Shown here piece after piece: positions 41,096 through 49,245 of a DNA stretch of 50,016 bases (position 1 is the stretch's first letter; every line of letters begins with the position of its first letter). Made by a program: the position numbers and the translations under genes. Source of the DNA: an uncultured Bacteroidales bacterium (GTDB lineage: Bacteria > Bacteroidota > Bacteroidia > Bacteroidales > Paludibacteraceae); NCBI GenBank assembly GCA_946403215.1, contig CAMIZG010000008.1, positions 1-50,016 of the forward strand, written 5' to 3'. The notes under the pieces are model-generated. The model had not been told where the DNA came from. It did no database searches and worked only from the letters and a program-made list of their open reading frames with translations.

Positions 41096-43562
41096 CGCCG
41101 GCACTATACTCGATGTAGTGCGTCGCACGCATGAGCAACTGCGGGAGATCATCGTAGTTGACGACGGCTGTACAGACAAAACAGCCGAGTTGCTCCGCAC
41201 GATTGATTTTCCAATCACCGTTGTTACGCACGCGCGAAATAAAGGTAAAGGCAAAGCCCTGATATCGGGATTTCGCAAGGCGATGGAGTTAGGTTTTGAC
41301 TACGCTGTGACCATTGATGCCGACGGACAGCACTACCCCGAAGATATACGTGTGCTGCTGCGCGCGCATGAAGTTCATCCAAATGCATTGATCGTTGGCA
41401 GCAGGCAGTTCACAGACAATAATATGCCCGGCAAGAGCAAGTTTGCCAACCGCTTCTCCAACTTCTGGTTCACATTGCAGACGACCATCAACCTGCCCGA
41501 CACACAGACAGGTATGCGACTCTACCCGCTTCATCAGTTGTACGGACTGAACCTGATCACCAGCCGCTACGAGGCAGAACTCGAACTGCTGGTGTTTGCC
41601 GCCTGGCACAACGTGCCGCTCGTGCCGGTTCCTATACGGGTGTATTACCCGCCCCTGGAACAACGTGTCAGCCATTTCCGTCCGGCATATGACTTCACGC
41701 GCATCAGTATATTGAACTGCTTCTTGTGCGTGGGCGCGCTGCTGTTTGGATATATTAATATGTACTGGCGCACGGTACTTTGCTTTGCGTACTTCGGGGT
41801 GACTATGCTCCTGATCGTTAATCCGCTGACCTGGTTGTTCTTCGCTCTGCACGGGCGCAACGCGCGCTCGCGTGCACTTTACCATAAAATGGCGTGGCGC
41901 GTAGCCGCTCACTATACACGACGCATCCTTGGTCTGAGGCTCACGGTCAAAGGCAGGCAGGCTGCGCCCGTTGGTTATGATCAGCCGGCGGTCAGCGGTC
42001 AGCAGTCGATTATTATATCCAACCACCAGTCGTTCATCGACATTATAGCCACCCTCTCGCTCTCACCGACGATAGTGATGGTGGTGAAAGACTACGTGTG
42101 GTACAACCCGTTCTTGGGCGTAGTGGCGCGCTACTTGGACTGCGTGCCTACCTCATACGACGATGAGCGCCGCGAACAAGCAGTCAAGCGCATTGTTGAA
42201 GAAGGCTATTCGCTGCTCGTGTTCCCCGAAGGCACACGCACCACAACGGGCGAGATAGGCCATTTCCACCGCGGGGCGTTCTACTACGCCGAGCAGTACC
42301 ACCTGCCTATTCAGCCACTGCTGATCGAGGGGATGAACGATTATATGGGCAAGAGCCGGTTCATGCTCAAGCCAGCTGACGTAACACTGACGATCCTGCC
42401 ACTGATTCCCGCTGACGACCGCTCTTGGGGAGCCACCTTCAGGAAACGCGCCAAATCGCTGGAACAGCACTACAGCGCTCTGCTCCACTCCAACCGCCAG
42501 ACGGTAGGCATACTTGGCGCCGGCGTAGGCGGACTGTTCTGTGGCGCACTGCTGGCACAACGCGGCTACAGCGTTACCCTGCTGGAGCAACTGCCTGTTT
42601 ATGGCGGAGGACTATACTCCTACACGCGCAATGGCGAGACCTGGAACACAGGCATGCACATTCTGTCAGGCATGTACACAGATGGTGCAGTGGCACAAGT
42701 GCTGAGTTCATTAGGGATAAAGGCTGACTGCGTGCAGACTACGCTGGATCACTCACCTGCCGCTCTGATCGGCGAGGCAGAGTGGCAACAAAGCCAACGG
42801 GGCGTGTATCGCTTTGTGGGTGGCAGTCAGAGACTTGCCGACGAGTTGGCTACATATATCACGCGTCATGGCGGACGGATCATCACCGGCGAGCGCGTCA
42901 AGTCAATCACCCGGCAGGACGAGCAGTTCGTAGTGAACGACTCCTGGCATTTTGACCGGATCATCAGCACCCTCCACCCCAAGCAACTACTCGCTGCGAC
43001 CGATCTCAAGCTATTCCGACCGATTACCCGCAAGCGTGTATTGGCTACGCCGGAGACCTTCGGCTCATTCAAAACGCACATAAGCTTACAGCCTAATAGC
43101 GTGGCATACGACCCAGTGACGCATTTCCTGCCCGAGCACAGTCTGCTGGTGATGACCCCATGCCACGAACATGAACAGCAGTTCGCACGCACCATAGAGA
43201 CCGTAATGCCGATGGAGTACAGCACATTGGCACCCTGGCAAGATGACCGCAAGGCACATTACACTGACTACGAGGCATTCAAGCAGCAGCTCGAGCAGCA
43301 GGTAATTGCGCTGATTGAGACTATCTACCCCGATATACGCAAGCATATAACGAACATCTTCAGTTCGACCTCACTCACCTTCCGCGACGATTTTCTTAGT
43401 CCTGAGGGTGCAATGTACGGTCTGAACAAGGGTGTAGGCTCGGTTTGCACACACGTCCATGGGTTCTATCTTTCCGGGCAGAACGTGTTCCTGCACGGTC
43501 TGTGCGGCGTAGTGATGACCGCTCAACAAACAGTTAACGCCTTATGCAACGACTACGACTGA
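41046..43562 (+). CDS. Triple fusion: GT2 glycosyltransferase + LPLAT acyltransferase + FAD oxidoreductase
   Basis: 838 residues. (a) About 8-215: GT2 glycosyltransferase, IIPTYNNAGTI and the metal-binding DADGQ at 91-95. (b) About 222-270: two membrane helices. (c) About 285-480: lysophospholipid-type acyltransferase with HX4D (NHQSFID, His327/Asp332) and FPEGTRT at 393. (d) About 485-838: NAD(P)/FAD oxidoreductase of the phytoene-desaturase type, ILGAGVGGLFCGALLA at 489, GMHILSGMY, and a final FLHGLCGVVMTAQQ. GT2-acyltransferase fusions and separate FAD enzymes are known from aryl-polyene clusters; all three in one chain is notable. Likely links the polyene to a sugar and lipid and modifies it. 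Confidence 0.9.
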   Translation: MQTSQQHICAIIPTYNNAGTILDVVRRTHEQLREIIVVDDGCTDKTAELLRTIDFPITVVTHARNKGKGKALISGFRKAMELGFDYAVTIDADGQHYPEDIRVLLRAHEVHPNALIVGSRQFTDNNMPGKSKFANRFSNFWFTLQTTINLPDTQTGMRLYPLHQLYGLNLITSRYEAELELLVFAAWHNVPLVPVPIRVYYPPLEQRVSHFRPAYDFTRISILNCFLCVGALLFGYINMYWRTVLCFAYFGVTMLLIVNPLTWLFFALHGRNARSRALYHKMAWRVAAHYTRRILGLRLTVKGRQAAPVGYDQPAVSGQQSIIISNHQSFIDIIATLSLSPTIVMVVKDYVWYNPFLGVVARYLDCVPTSYDDERREQAVKRIVEEGYSLLVFPEGTRTTTGEIGHFHRGAFYYAEQYHLPIQPLLIEGMNDYMGKSRFMLKPADVTLTILPLIPADDRSWGATFRKRAKSLEQHYSALLHSNRQTVGILGAGVGGLFCGALLAQRGYSVTLLEQLPVYGGGLYSYTRNGETWNTGMHILSGMYTDGAVAQVLSSLGIKADCVQTTLDHSPAALIGEAEWQQSQRGVYRFVGGSQRLADELATYITRHGGRIITGERVKSITRQDEQFVVNDSWHFDRIISTLHPKQLLAATDLKLFRPITRKRVLATPETFGSFKTHISLQPNSVAYDPVTHFLPEHSLLVMTPCHEHEQQFARTIETVMPMEYSTLAPWQDDRKAHYTDYEAFKQQLEQQVIALIETIYPDIRKHITNIFSSTSLTFRDDFLSPEGAMYGLNKGVGSVCTHVHGFYLSGQNVFLHGLCGVVMTAQQTVNALCNDYD
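41979..42008. repeat. GTCAGC repeat patch inside the fusion gene
   Basis: GATCAGCCG GCGGTCAGCG GTCAGCAGTCG; encodes YDQPAVSGQQS in the linker just before the acyltransferase HX4D motif. Confidence 0.7.
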
Positions 43563-44368
43563 TTCTACTCATATGGCTAATGGCAAACAGCCAATGGCTA
43601 ACGGCTGCCAAGTCGCGTATCACTCCGTATCTGGCAGACAGCGCGGCTAACACAGGCATCGCTATCGTTGTTTGCCCGGGTGGCAGTTACTCATGGCTTG
43701 ACATGAAGGTGGAGGGCATCGGTGTGGCCAAGTGGCTGCAGTCGCAAGGCATCAATGCGTTCGTGCTGCGCTACCACGTGGCGAACGTGTCAGCATACAT
43801 GCTCGGATACCGAGTACTGGGCATAGGCAACAAGTATCCAAAGATGCTCACCGATGTAGAAGAAGCACTTCTGTACTTGTATCAGCATGCGGACAGTTTT
43901 CGTATTGACACCACCCGCATCGGCGTCATGGGTTTCTCCGCCGGCGGTCATCTAACGATGATGAGTACAACGCACAACAGAACGCAATACTTGCCGAAGT
44001 TCGTGTGCCCGATCTATCCCGTGGTCACTATGAGCGACAAACGCTATGTACACCACCGTTCGCGCCGAGGAGCACTGGGCGTGTGGCGACAATTCAACAA
44101 CACTATGCGCGACTCGCTTTCGCTGGAGAAACATATTACACCTGACTGCCCGCCGGTCTTCCTCGTCAACTGCGTGGATGACCCAATAGTCAAGTACCAG
44201 AACTCCGAACTGCTGGATTCAGCACTTACCGCCAATAGCGTGCCGCACAAATATATCCAGTACCAGACAGGCGGGCATGGATTCGGGGCATCGGAAAGCA
44301 AAGGGACTGAAGAATGCAGGCAATGGAAAAACGAATTTATACAATGGATATCGAATTTGAATCAGTAG
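43544..44368 (+). CDS. Secreted alpha/beta hydrolase (esterase-like)
   Basis: 274 residues with an N-terminal signal (LRLILLIWLMANSQWLTAA). Nucleophile Ser132 in GVMGFSAGGHLT, oxyanion-hole CPGGSYSW, Asp in NCVDDPIVKY and His in TGGHGFG: a complete triad of the carbohydrate-esterase/lipase kind. Periplasmic or surface location expected. It may hydrolyse or transfer the polyene ester. A repeat (ATGGCTAA/ CAATGGCTAA) forms the end of the signal peptide. Overlaps the fusion gene by 19 bases and the next gene by 55. Confidence 0.87.
   Translation: MQRLRLILLIWLMANSQWLTAAKSRITPYLADSAANTGIAIVVCPGGSYSWLDMKVEGIGVAKWLQSQGINAFVLRYHVANVSAYMLGYRVLGIGNKYPKMLTDVEEALLYLYQHADSFRIDTTRIGVMGFSAGGHLTMMSTTHNRTQYLPKFVCPIYPVVTMSDKRYVHHRSRRGALGVWRQFNNTMRDSLSLEKHITPDCPPVFLVNCVDDPIVKYQNSELLDSALTANSVPHKYIQYQTGGHGFGASESKGTEECRQWKNEFIQWISNLNQ
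43572..43609. repeat. ATGGCTAA repeat patch in the hydrolase signal-peptide region
   Basis: TATGGCTAATGGCAAACAGCC then AATGGCTAACGGCTGCC; three ATGGC units over 38 bases, in frame. Confidence 0.6.
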
Positions 44369-45633
44369 AACGCATTCGCGCGTATCAGGAAGAGCTGCTA
44401 CGCAAGCAGATGGCTTATCTTGCCGCTCACTCGCCGTATTATCGGCGCATGTTCGCCGAGCACGGCATTGATCCGGCATCCATCCGCATGATTGATGACC
44501 TGCAGCGCATGCCATTCACCGAAAAAGCCGACCTACAGCGCTTCAACAACGACTTCCTCTGCGTGCCGCGTGAGGACATAATCGACTATATCACCACCTC
44601 GGGAACACTAGGTGACCCCGTACTATTCGGTTGCACCGAAGCCGACCTGCAGCGCCTGGCCTTCAATGAGCATAAATCCTTCGCTTGCGCCGGACTGCAC
44701 AAGGGCGATATACTGCAACTGATGACAACCATCGACAAACGATTCATGGCAGGTTTGGCCTACTGGATGGGCATCCGTAGTATGGGTGCCAGTATTATCC
44801 GCGTGGGCAATGGTATCCCTGAGCTGCAGTGGGACACTATCCAGCGACTGCACCCTACGGCTATCATGTGCGTGCCATCGTTTATCTTGCGACTCATTGA
44901 ATACGCCGAGCAGCACGATATAGACTACCGCCACTCATCGATTAGAAAAATCATAGGCATTGGCGAGGGCTTGCGTGACCAGCAGTTCGGTCTGAACCTG
45001 CTCGGACAGCGTATTCACGACAAGTGGCCTGAGGTTGAGCTCTACGCCACCTACTCCTCCACCGAGATGTCCGCCACGTTCAGCGAGTGTGAACATGGCT
45101 GCGGTGGTCACGTTCATCCCGAACTGATCATTGTGGAGATCATAGGTGAGGACGACCGTCCTGTAACCGACGGCCGGCCGGGCGAGATAGTGATCACCAC
45201 ACTGGGCGTGGAAGCGATGCCACTACTGCGCTTCCGCACCGGCGATATAGCAGCCAAGGTAGTTGAGCCGTGTGCCTGCGGGCGTAACTCCTACCGCCTG
45301 ACGCCACTCATCGGACGCAAGCATAACATGATCAAGCTCAAGGGGACAACGATCTATCCGCCTGCCATCAATGACGTGCTTGACAACACCTCCTTCGTGG
45401 GCAACTACGTGGTGGTAGTGCGAACATCCGATGCCGGCACCGACGAGGTGATCGTGCGCATCAGTCTGCGCGAGACCGTGCAGGCCGAGGAGGCTATCAA
45501 GATACTCAAAGACCGCTTCCGCAGCCGTCTGCGCGTGGCACCAGAGGTGGAGATCCTGCCGGCGGATGTTATTCAGCAAATCAACTTCCCCGCCAAGAGC
45601 CGCAAACCCGTTAAGTTCATCGATGAGCGCTAA
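44314..45633 (+). CDS. PaaK-like AMP-forming aryl-acid ligase
   Basis: 439 residues from ATG at 44314, which has an AAAGG about 11 bases upstream; ATG at 44344 (MDIEFESVERIRAY) is an alternative. Phenylacetate-CoA ligase-type adenylating enzyme: P-loop-like TTSGTLGDPVLFG, ATYSSTEMSATFSEC, LRFRTGDIA, and the C-terminal lysine region KSRKPVKFIDE. A cysteine group (CEHGCGGH and CACGR) may bind zinc. Most likely activates p-coumarate from the ammonia-lyase for loading on ACP or CoA. The link between the two genes is inference from the cluster type. Confidence 0.88.
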   Translation: MQAMEKRIYTMDIEFESVERIRAYQEELLRKQMAYLAAHSPYYRRMFAEHGIDPASIRMIDDLQRMPFTEKADLQRFNNDFLCVPREDIIDYITTSGTLGDPVLFGCTEADLQRLAFNEHKSFACAGLHKGDILQLMTTIDKRFMAGLAYWMGIRSMGASIIRVGNGIPELQWDTIQRLHPTAIMCVPSFILRLIEYAEQHDIDYRHSSIRKIIGIGEGLRDQQFGLNLLGQRIHDKWPEVELYATYSSTEMSATFSECEHGCGGHVHPELIIVEIIGEDDRPVTDGRPGEIVITTLGVEAMPLLRFRTGDIAAKVVEPCACGRNSYRLTPLIGRKHNMIKLKGTTIYPPAINDVLDNTSFVGNYVVVVRTSDAGTDEVIVRISLRETVQAEEAIKILKDRFRSRLRVAPEVEILPADVIQQINFPAKSRKPVKFIDER

Positions 45634-45647
45634 AAACTGAGTGCTGG

Positions 45648-47714
45648 ATGCTGAAAACTCTGTTGCTACATATATATGACCTGCTTGCCGCCCACCGCCG
45701 CTGGCTGTGGATCAGTCTGGTTGTTGTAGTGCTGCCGTTCATCGGTTTAGCGCTATCCTTGCGCTTTGATGAAGACATAATGGATTTCCTGCCCGTTGAG
45801 GATGAGGATCGCGAGGCACTGGCTCTCTATCAGTCACAGCAGTCGGCATCGCGGCTCGTTCTGATTGTTGAGGGCGACAGCCTGCGCGAAGAGGCTATCG
45901 ATGCATGTGCCGAGCGCTTGCCAGACTTGCAGACCGAGCTTGATCCCGCTGATGCCCTGTCGGCTATCTACGCACAGATGCCTTACTTTATTGCCGATAG
46001 CACATACCGGCAGCTGGACTCACTGTTCACGCCCGAGGCTATCCGCGCAGCGTTGGAGCGCGACAGAGCCCTATTGTCTATCCCAGGCACAAGTATGCTC
46101 GGCTACACGATCCAGGCAGACCCGCTGGGGCTCGTCAAGCTATCGTCCTTCGGTTCGCAACTCATTACGCCCAACCACAGCTACGCGTTCTACGAATCGC
46201 CCTACGGTAGTACGGAGACCCGCCTGAATGGTGCATTGGTTGACACACTCAGCAGCGTGGCCGACGAGGTGGGGGCACTCTACCCCGACATGAGCTTGCG
46301 TTGGATAGGTGCACCGATCATTGCAGTAGGAAACGCACGGCGCATCAAGACCGACACCCTGCTATGCATCGCACTGTCGCTGGTGCTGATTATACTACTA
46401 CTGGCCTACACGTTCCCACGCAAGAGAGACCTGTGGCTGATCATGCTATCTGTTTCGTTCGGCTGGCTGACTGCGATGGCTGTACTGCGCCTGATAACAC
46501 CTACGGTCAGCGCTATCGTTCTGGGCATAGGCAGTGTGCTGATCGGTATTGCAGTCAATTACCCGCTACACCTGCTGGTGCACCAGCGCTACACAAGCTC
46601 TGTACGTCAGACGCTGGATGAAGTGCTCTCGCCGCTAGTGGTGGGTAACACTACTACTGTAGGCGCGTTCCTCGCCCTCGTACCGATGCAGGCTACTGCA
46701 CTCAGGCATCTGGGTGTGTTCGCGGCAGCGATGCTTGTGGGTACGATACTATTCTGCATTTTCGTGCTACCTCACCTCATGTCAGCAGAGCCCACCCCCG
46801 TACGCGAGATAAGCGCTCACGCACTATTCGGACAGCGAGCTTACAAGTTGACAGCCGACAAGACCACCAGACTAAAGCACACATGTCAGTGGGCAATTAT
46901 GGCTATCACCACCCTGCTTGGCGTCTATCTGTGGTTGCATCCAACAGAGCGCTTTGACTCCAATCTGAGCCATATTAATTACATGACGCCTGAACAGCGT
47001 GCTGACCTGGCGTACTTCGACTCGGTGTCTAACCCGCAGCGCGTGATGGCAGAGCACCCAGAGCGCGCCGAGCAGTGGACAGCATACTGGCAGACGCACA
47101 GCGCGGATAGCCTGGTGGCAAGCGTACAGGAGGAGGCCTCAGCCACCGGATTCCGTCCGGAGGCATTCACGCCGTTCTACGATCTACTGAAGAATTGGTA
47201 TCCGATCAAGGCATTTGACTTCCGACGCATCACGCAGTCGCTAAGCGACAGTTTCGACTACATCGGACTGTGCTGTTCGCTGATTGTGCTTGTATTCCTA
47301 TGGCTGAGTTTCCGCAACATATGGCTGGCACTCATCGCCTTTGTCCCCATGGCGCTAAGCTGGGTGTGGATCTTGGCTCTGATGCAACTGTTTGACTTGC
47401 AGTTCAATATAGTTAATATTATCCTTGCCTCGTTCATCTTCGGGCAAGGTGACGACTATACTATCTTCATCGTAGAGGGGCTGCTGTACGAGCACCGCAC
47501 CGGCAAAACTATCCTGCCGCAGTACAAGCAGTCAATTATCCTGTCAGCAATGATTATGCTCATCGGCATCGGTATTCTGGTACTGGCTGTTCATCCGGCT
47601 ATGCACTCGCTGGGTGCAGTTACGCTGATAGGAATGCTGATTGTATTGGTGATGGCCATCACTATTCCGCCACTGTTGTTCCGCATCTATGTACGGCTAC
47701 GCCCACAAATATAG
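45648..47714 (+). CDS. MMPL/RND-type exporter
   Basis: 688 residues. Two repeats, each of one helix, a large periplasmic domain (about 35-225 and 435-535) and five to six helices. Characteristic helix-4 type acid motif FGQGDDYTIFIVEGLLYEH at about 598-616 for proton use, with the matching GSVLIGIAVNYPLHLLVHQRY in the first half. Exporters of this class are constant members of aryl-polyene clusters and are thought to move the finished lipid. Last gene of the operon, followed by a strong terminator. Confidence 0.9.
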   Translation: MLKTLLLHIYDLLAAHRRWLWISLVVVVLPFIGLALSLRFDEDIMDFLPVEDEDREALALYQSQQSASRLVLIVEGDSLREEAIDACAERLPDLQTELDPADALSAIYAQMPYFIADSTYRQLDSLFTPEAIRAALERDRALLSIPGTSMLGYTIQADPLGLVKLSSFGSQLITPNHSYAFYESPYGSTETRLNGALVDTLSSVADEVGALYPDMSLRWIGAPIIAVGNARRIKTDTLLCIALSLVLIILLLAYTFPRKRDLWLIMLSVSFGWLTAMAVLRLITPTVSAIVLGIGSVLIGIAVNYPLHLLVHQRYTSSVRQTLDEVLSPLVVGNTTTVGAFLALVPMQATALRHLGVFAAAMLVGTILFCIFVLPHLMSAEPTPVREISAHALFGQRAYKLTADKTTRLKHTCQWAIMAITTLLGVYLWLHPTERFDSNLSHINYMTPEQRADLAYFDSVSNPQRVMAEHPERAEQWTAYWQTHSADSLVASVQEEASATGFRPEAFTPFYDLLKNWYPIKAFDFRRITQSLSDSFDYIGLCCSLIVLVFLWLSFRNIWLALIAFVPMALSWVWILALMQLFDLQFNIVNIILASFIFGQGDDYTIFIVEGLLYEHRTGKTILPQYKQSIILSAMIMLIGIGILVLAVHPAMHSLGAVTLIGMLIVLVMAITIPPLLFRIYVRLRPQI

Positions 47715-47748
47715 CATCCGGCGCACATTTCAAGTGCTACATAGATAA

Positions 47749-47788
47749 ACAACAATAAAGTCACTCGCTTGAGTGACTTTATTGTTGT
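47749..47788. terminator. Bidirectional intrinsic terminator
   Basis: 18-bp perfect stem (47749-47766 with 47771-47788) around a GCTT loop, 35 bases after the MMPL stop. T-rich sequence follows on both sides (TTTATTGTT on the plus strand, TTTATTGTTGTTTAT on the minus strand). It ends the polyene operon from the left and the tRNA transcript from the right. Confidence 0.9.
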
Positions 47789-47861
47789 AGCGGGACCCAG
47801 GATTGAACTGGGGACCTCATGATTATGAATCATGCGCTCTAACCAGCTGAGCTATCCCGCC
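47788..47861 (-). tRNA. tRNA-Met (CAT anticodon)
   Basis: 74-base cloverleaf on the minus strand. Acceptor GGCGGGA pairs with TCCCGCT (one G-U at the end), D-arm GCTC/GAGC, anticodon stem CATGA/TCATG with loop TTCATAA (anticodon CAT), T-arm CCCAG-TTCAATC-CTGGG, discriminator A; CCA is not encoded. The end pairing suggests an elongator Met tRNA; a tRNA-Ile with lysidine-modified CAT is the alternative. A TACCTTTG box at 47897-47890 lies about 30 bases upstream. Confidence 0.93.
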
Positions 47862-47889
47862 GCAAAGTTATTGAATTCAAAACCAAATA

Positions 47890-47897
47890 CAAAGGTA
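47890..47897 (-). promoter_or_regulatory. Bacteroidota -7 box for tRNA-Met
   Basis: Minus-strand TACCTTTG about 30 bases before the tRNA 5' end, preceded by an A/T-rich region. Confidence 0.65.
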
Positions 47898-47991
47898 CTA
47901 CTTTTTTTTTAATTTTGCAAATAAATTGCAAAGTTTTTAACAATTTTAACAAATATACGTTATCTTTGCCCGGCAAACCTCTTAATACGGC

Positions 47992-48618
47992 CTAAATGCG
48001 CTCTTTGTTATATAGCATGTGTTTGCCTAGTACAGTGCAAATAATCATCTGTATATCTTTCCAGAACGAATAGTGCTCAGCGTAATAACGGTTGATGCGC
48101 ACCTTATCGGGGTAGATAATTGTATCGTTGTATGTAACGGGGTCATCCACACTAGCCAGTAGTTGCTCCTCGCGTCGGTACTTGAGTGTGGCGGGTCCTG
48201 TGATACCCGGGCGGAGTGTGAGGATAATACGGTCAGCGCCTTGCAAGCGGTCAGCATAGCCGGGGACATCCGGTCGAGGTCCAACGAAGGACATATTACC
48301 AATGAGAACGTCCCACAACTCAGGCAGTTCATCCAGTTTGTATTTACGCAATTTAGCCCCGAGCGGCGTGATACGTGCCTCGCCAGCCATACTTACGCTG
48401 TTGCCACCGTGTCCCACATTCATCGAACGGAATTTATAACAGGTGAATAGTTTGCCATCTTTGCCTACACGCATTTGACGGAAGAACGGCGATCCATCTG
48501 GCATCTTGATGCGCACGAGCAGCGCTATAACCAGTAACACTGGCCATATCAGCAGCAACCCAATGAGTGCCATTACTCTATCGAACAGCCATTTGATACC
48601 TTTTTCGTATATCTTCAT
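47992..48618 (-). CDS. Undecaprenyl-phosphate sugar phosphotransferase (PF02397 type)
   Basis: 208 residues. One N-terminal membrane helix (MALIGLLLIWPVLLVIALLV), then the bacterial sugar transferase core: SPFFRQMRVGKDGKLFTCYKFRSM, LRKYKLDELPELWDVLIGNMSFVGPRP and LRPGITGPATL. These enzymes transfer a sugar-1-phosphate to undecaprenyl phosphate and start a surface polysaccharide or protein-glycan chain. Short, single-helix form as in PglC. Lies 3 bases after the GNAT gene. Confidence 0.92.
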   Translation of the reverse strand: MKIYEKGIKWLFDRVMALIGLLLIWPVLLVIALLVRIKMPDGSPFFRQMRVGKDGKLFTCYKFRSMNVGHGGNSVSMAGEARITPLGAKLRKYKLDELPELWDVLIGNMSFVGPRPDVPGYADRLQGADRIILTLRPGITGPATLKYRREEQLLASVDDPVTYNDTIIYPDKVRINRYYAEHYSFWKDIQMIICTVLGKHMLYNKERI

Positions 48619-48621
48619 GAC

Positions 48622-49215
48622 TTATAGTTTGCAATTTTTGTATAGCGTATCTCCATTCGCTATCTTGCTGATCGGTTGCAAGCGATACGCTTTTTCACAG
48701 CTCTTGATCGATGCTATATTGTCCGCTGCAATCGTCTGGTAAGACTGCATGTGTAGCGACTCGGAAATGAAGAACGACACCTTGTTCATCAGGGTACCTA
48801 TACCCTGACTCATATACTGATAATCAACCATCCGCCCAAAATAGCACGAGCCATTAAAATAACTGCGGAGGAAGAAGTACCCGACGATGTTTCCATCGCG
48901 CTTAAGCACGTAAGCCAAGAACGAGGCGTTGCGTTGCAACGCTGTTACATCCGGCAGTTCAAAGCCGTGCGGGGTAAATCGACGATAGATGCTAACAGGT
49001 TGGCTGTGAAAGAACGCCACCATCTCCTCAGCTGATATATCGGAAAGCCGTTGCATCTGCATCGGAGCAATCATCTTCATCGCTTCCGACTCAACGCGCC
49101 TAAGCCGGCGTGCATAACGCAGCCTAAAAAACAAGGCGTTGACGCGCTCAATGAGTTGCCACAGAAACGGCAATCTATCGCGCAGCCAATGAGCAATGGT
49201 ATAGAGACGAGTCAT
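48622..49215 (-). CDS. GNAT family N-acetyltransferase
   Basis: 197 residues. Acetyl-CoA-binding motif A can be seen as MSQGIGTLMNKVSFFISES followed by ADNIASIKSCEKAYRLQPI. The N-terminal ~45 residues are basic and hydrophobic (LRDRLPFLWQLIERVNALFFRLRYARRL), maybe a membrane contact. Coupled to the sugar transferase, so a likely role is acetylating an amino sugar or the glycan precursor. It follows the OmpA-like gene by 30 bases. Confidence 0.75.
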   Translation of the reverse strand: MTRLYTIAHWLRDRLPFLWQLIERVNALFFRLRYARRLRRVESEAMKMIAPMQMQRLSDISAEEMVAFFHSQPVSIYRRFTPHGFELPDVTALQRNASFLAYVLKRDGNIVGYFFLRSYFNGSCYFGRMVDYQYMSQGIGTLMNKVSFFISESLHMQSYQTIAADNIASIKSCEKAYRLQPISKIANGDTLYKNCKL

Positions 49216-49245
49216 ATGCAGGATAGAGCGGGAGTGCGGTGAGTA

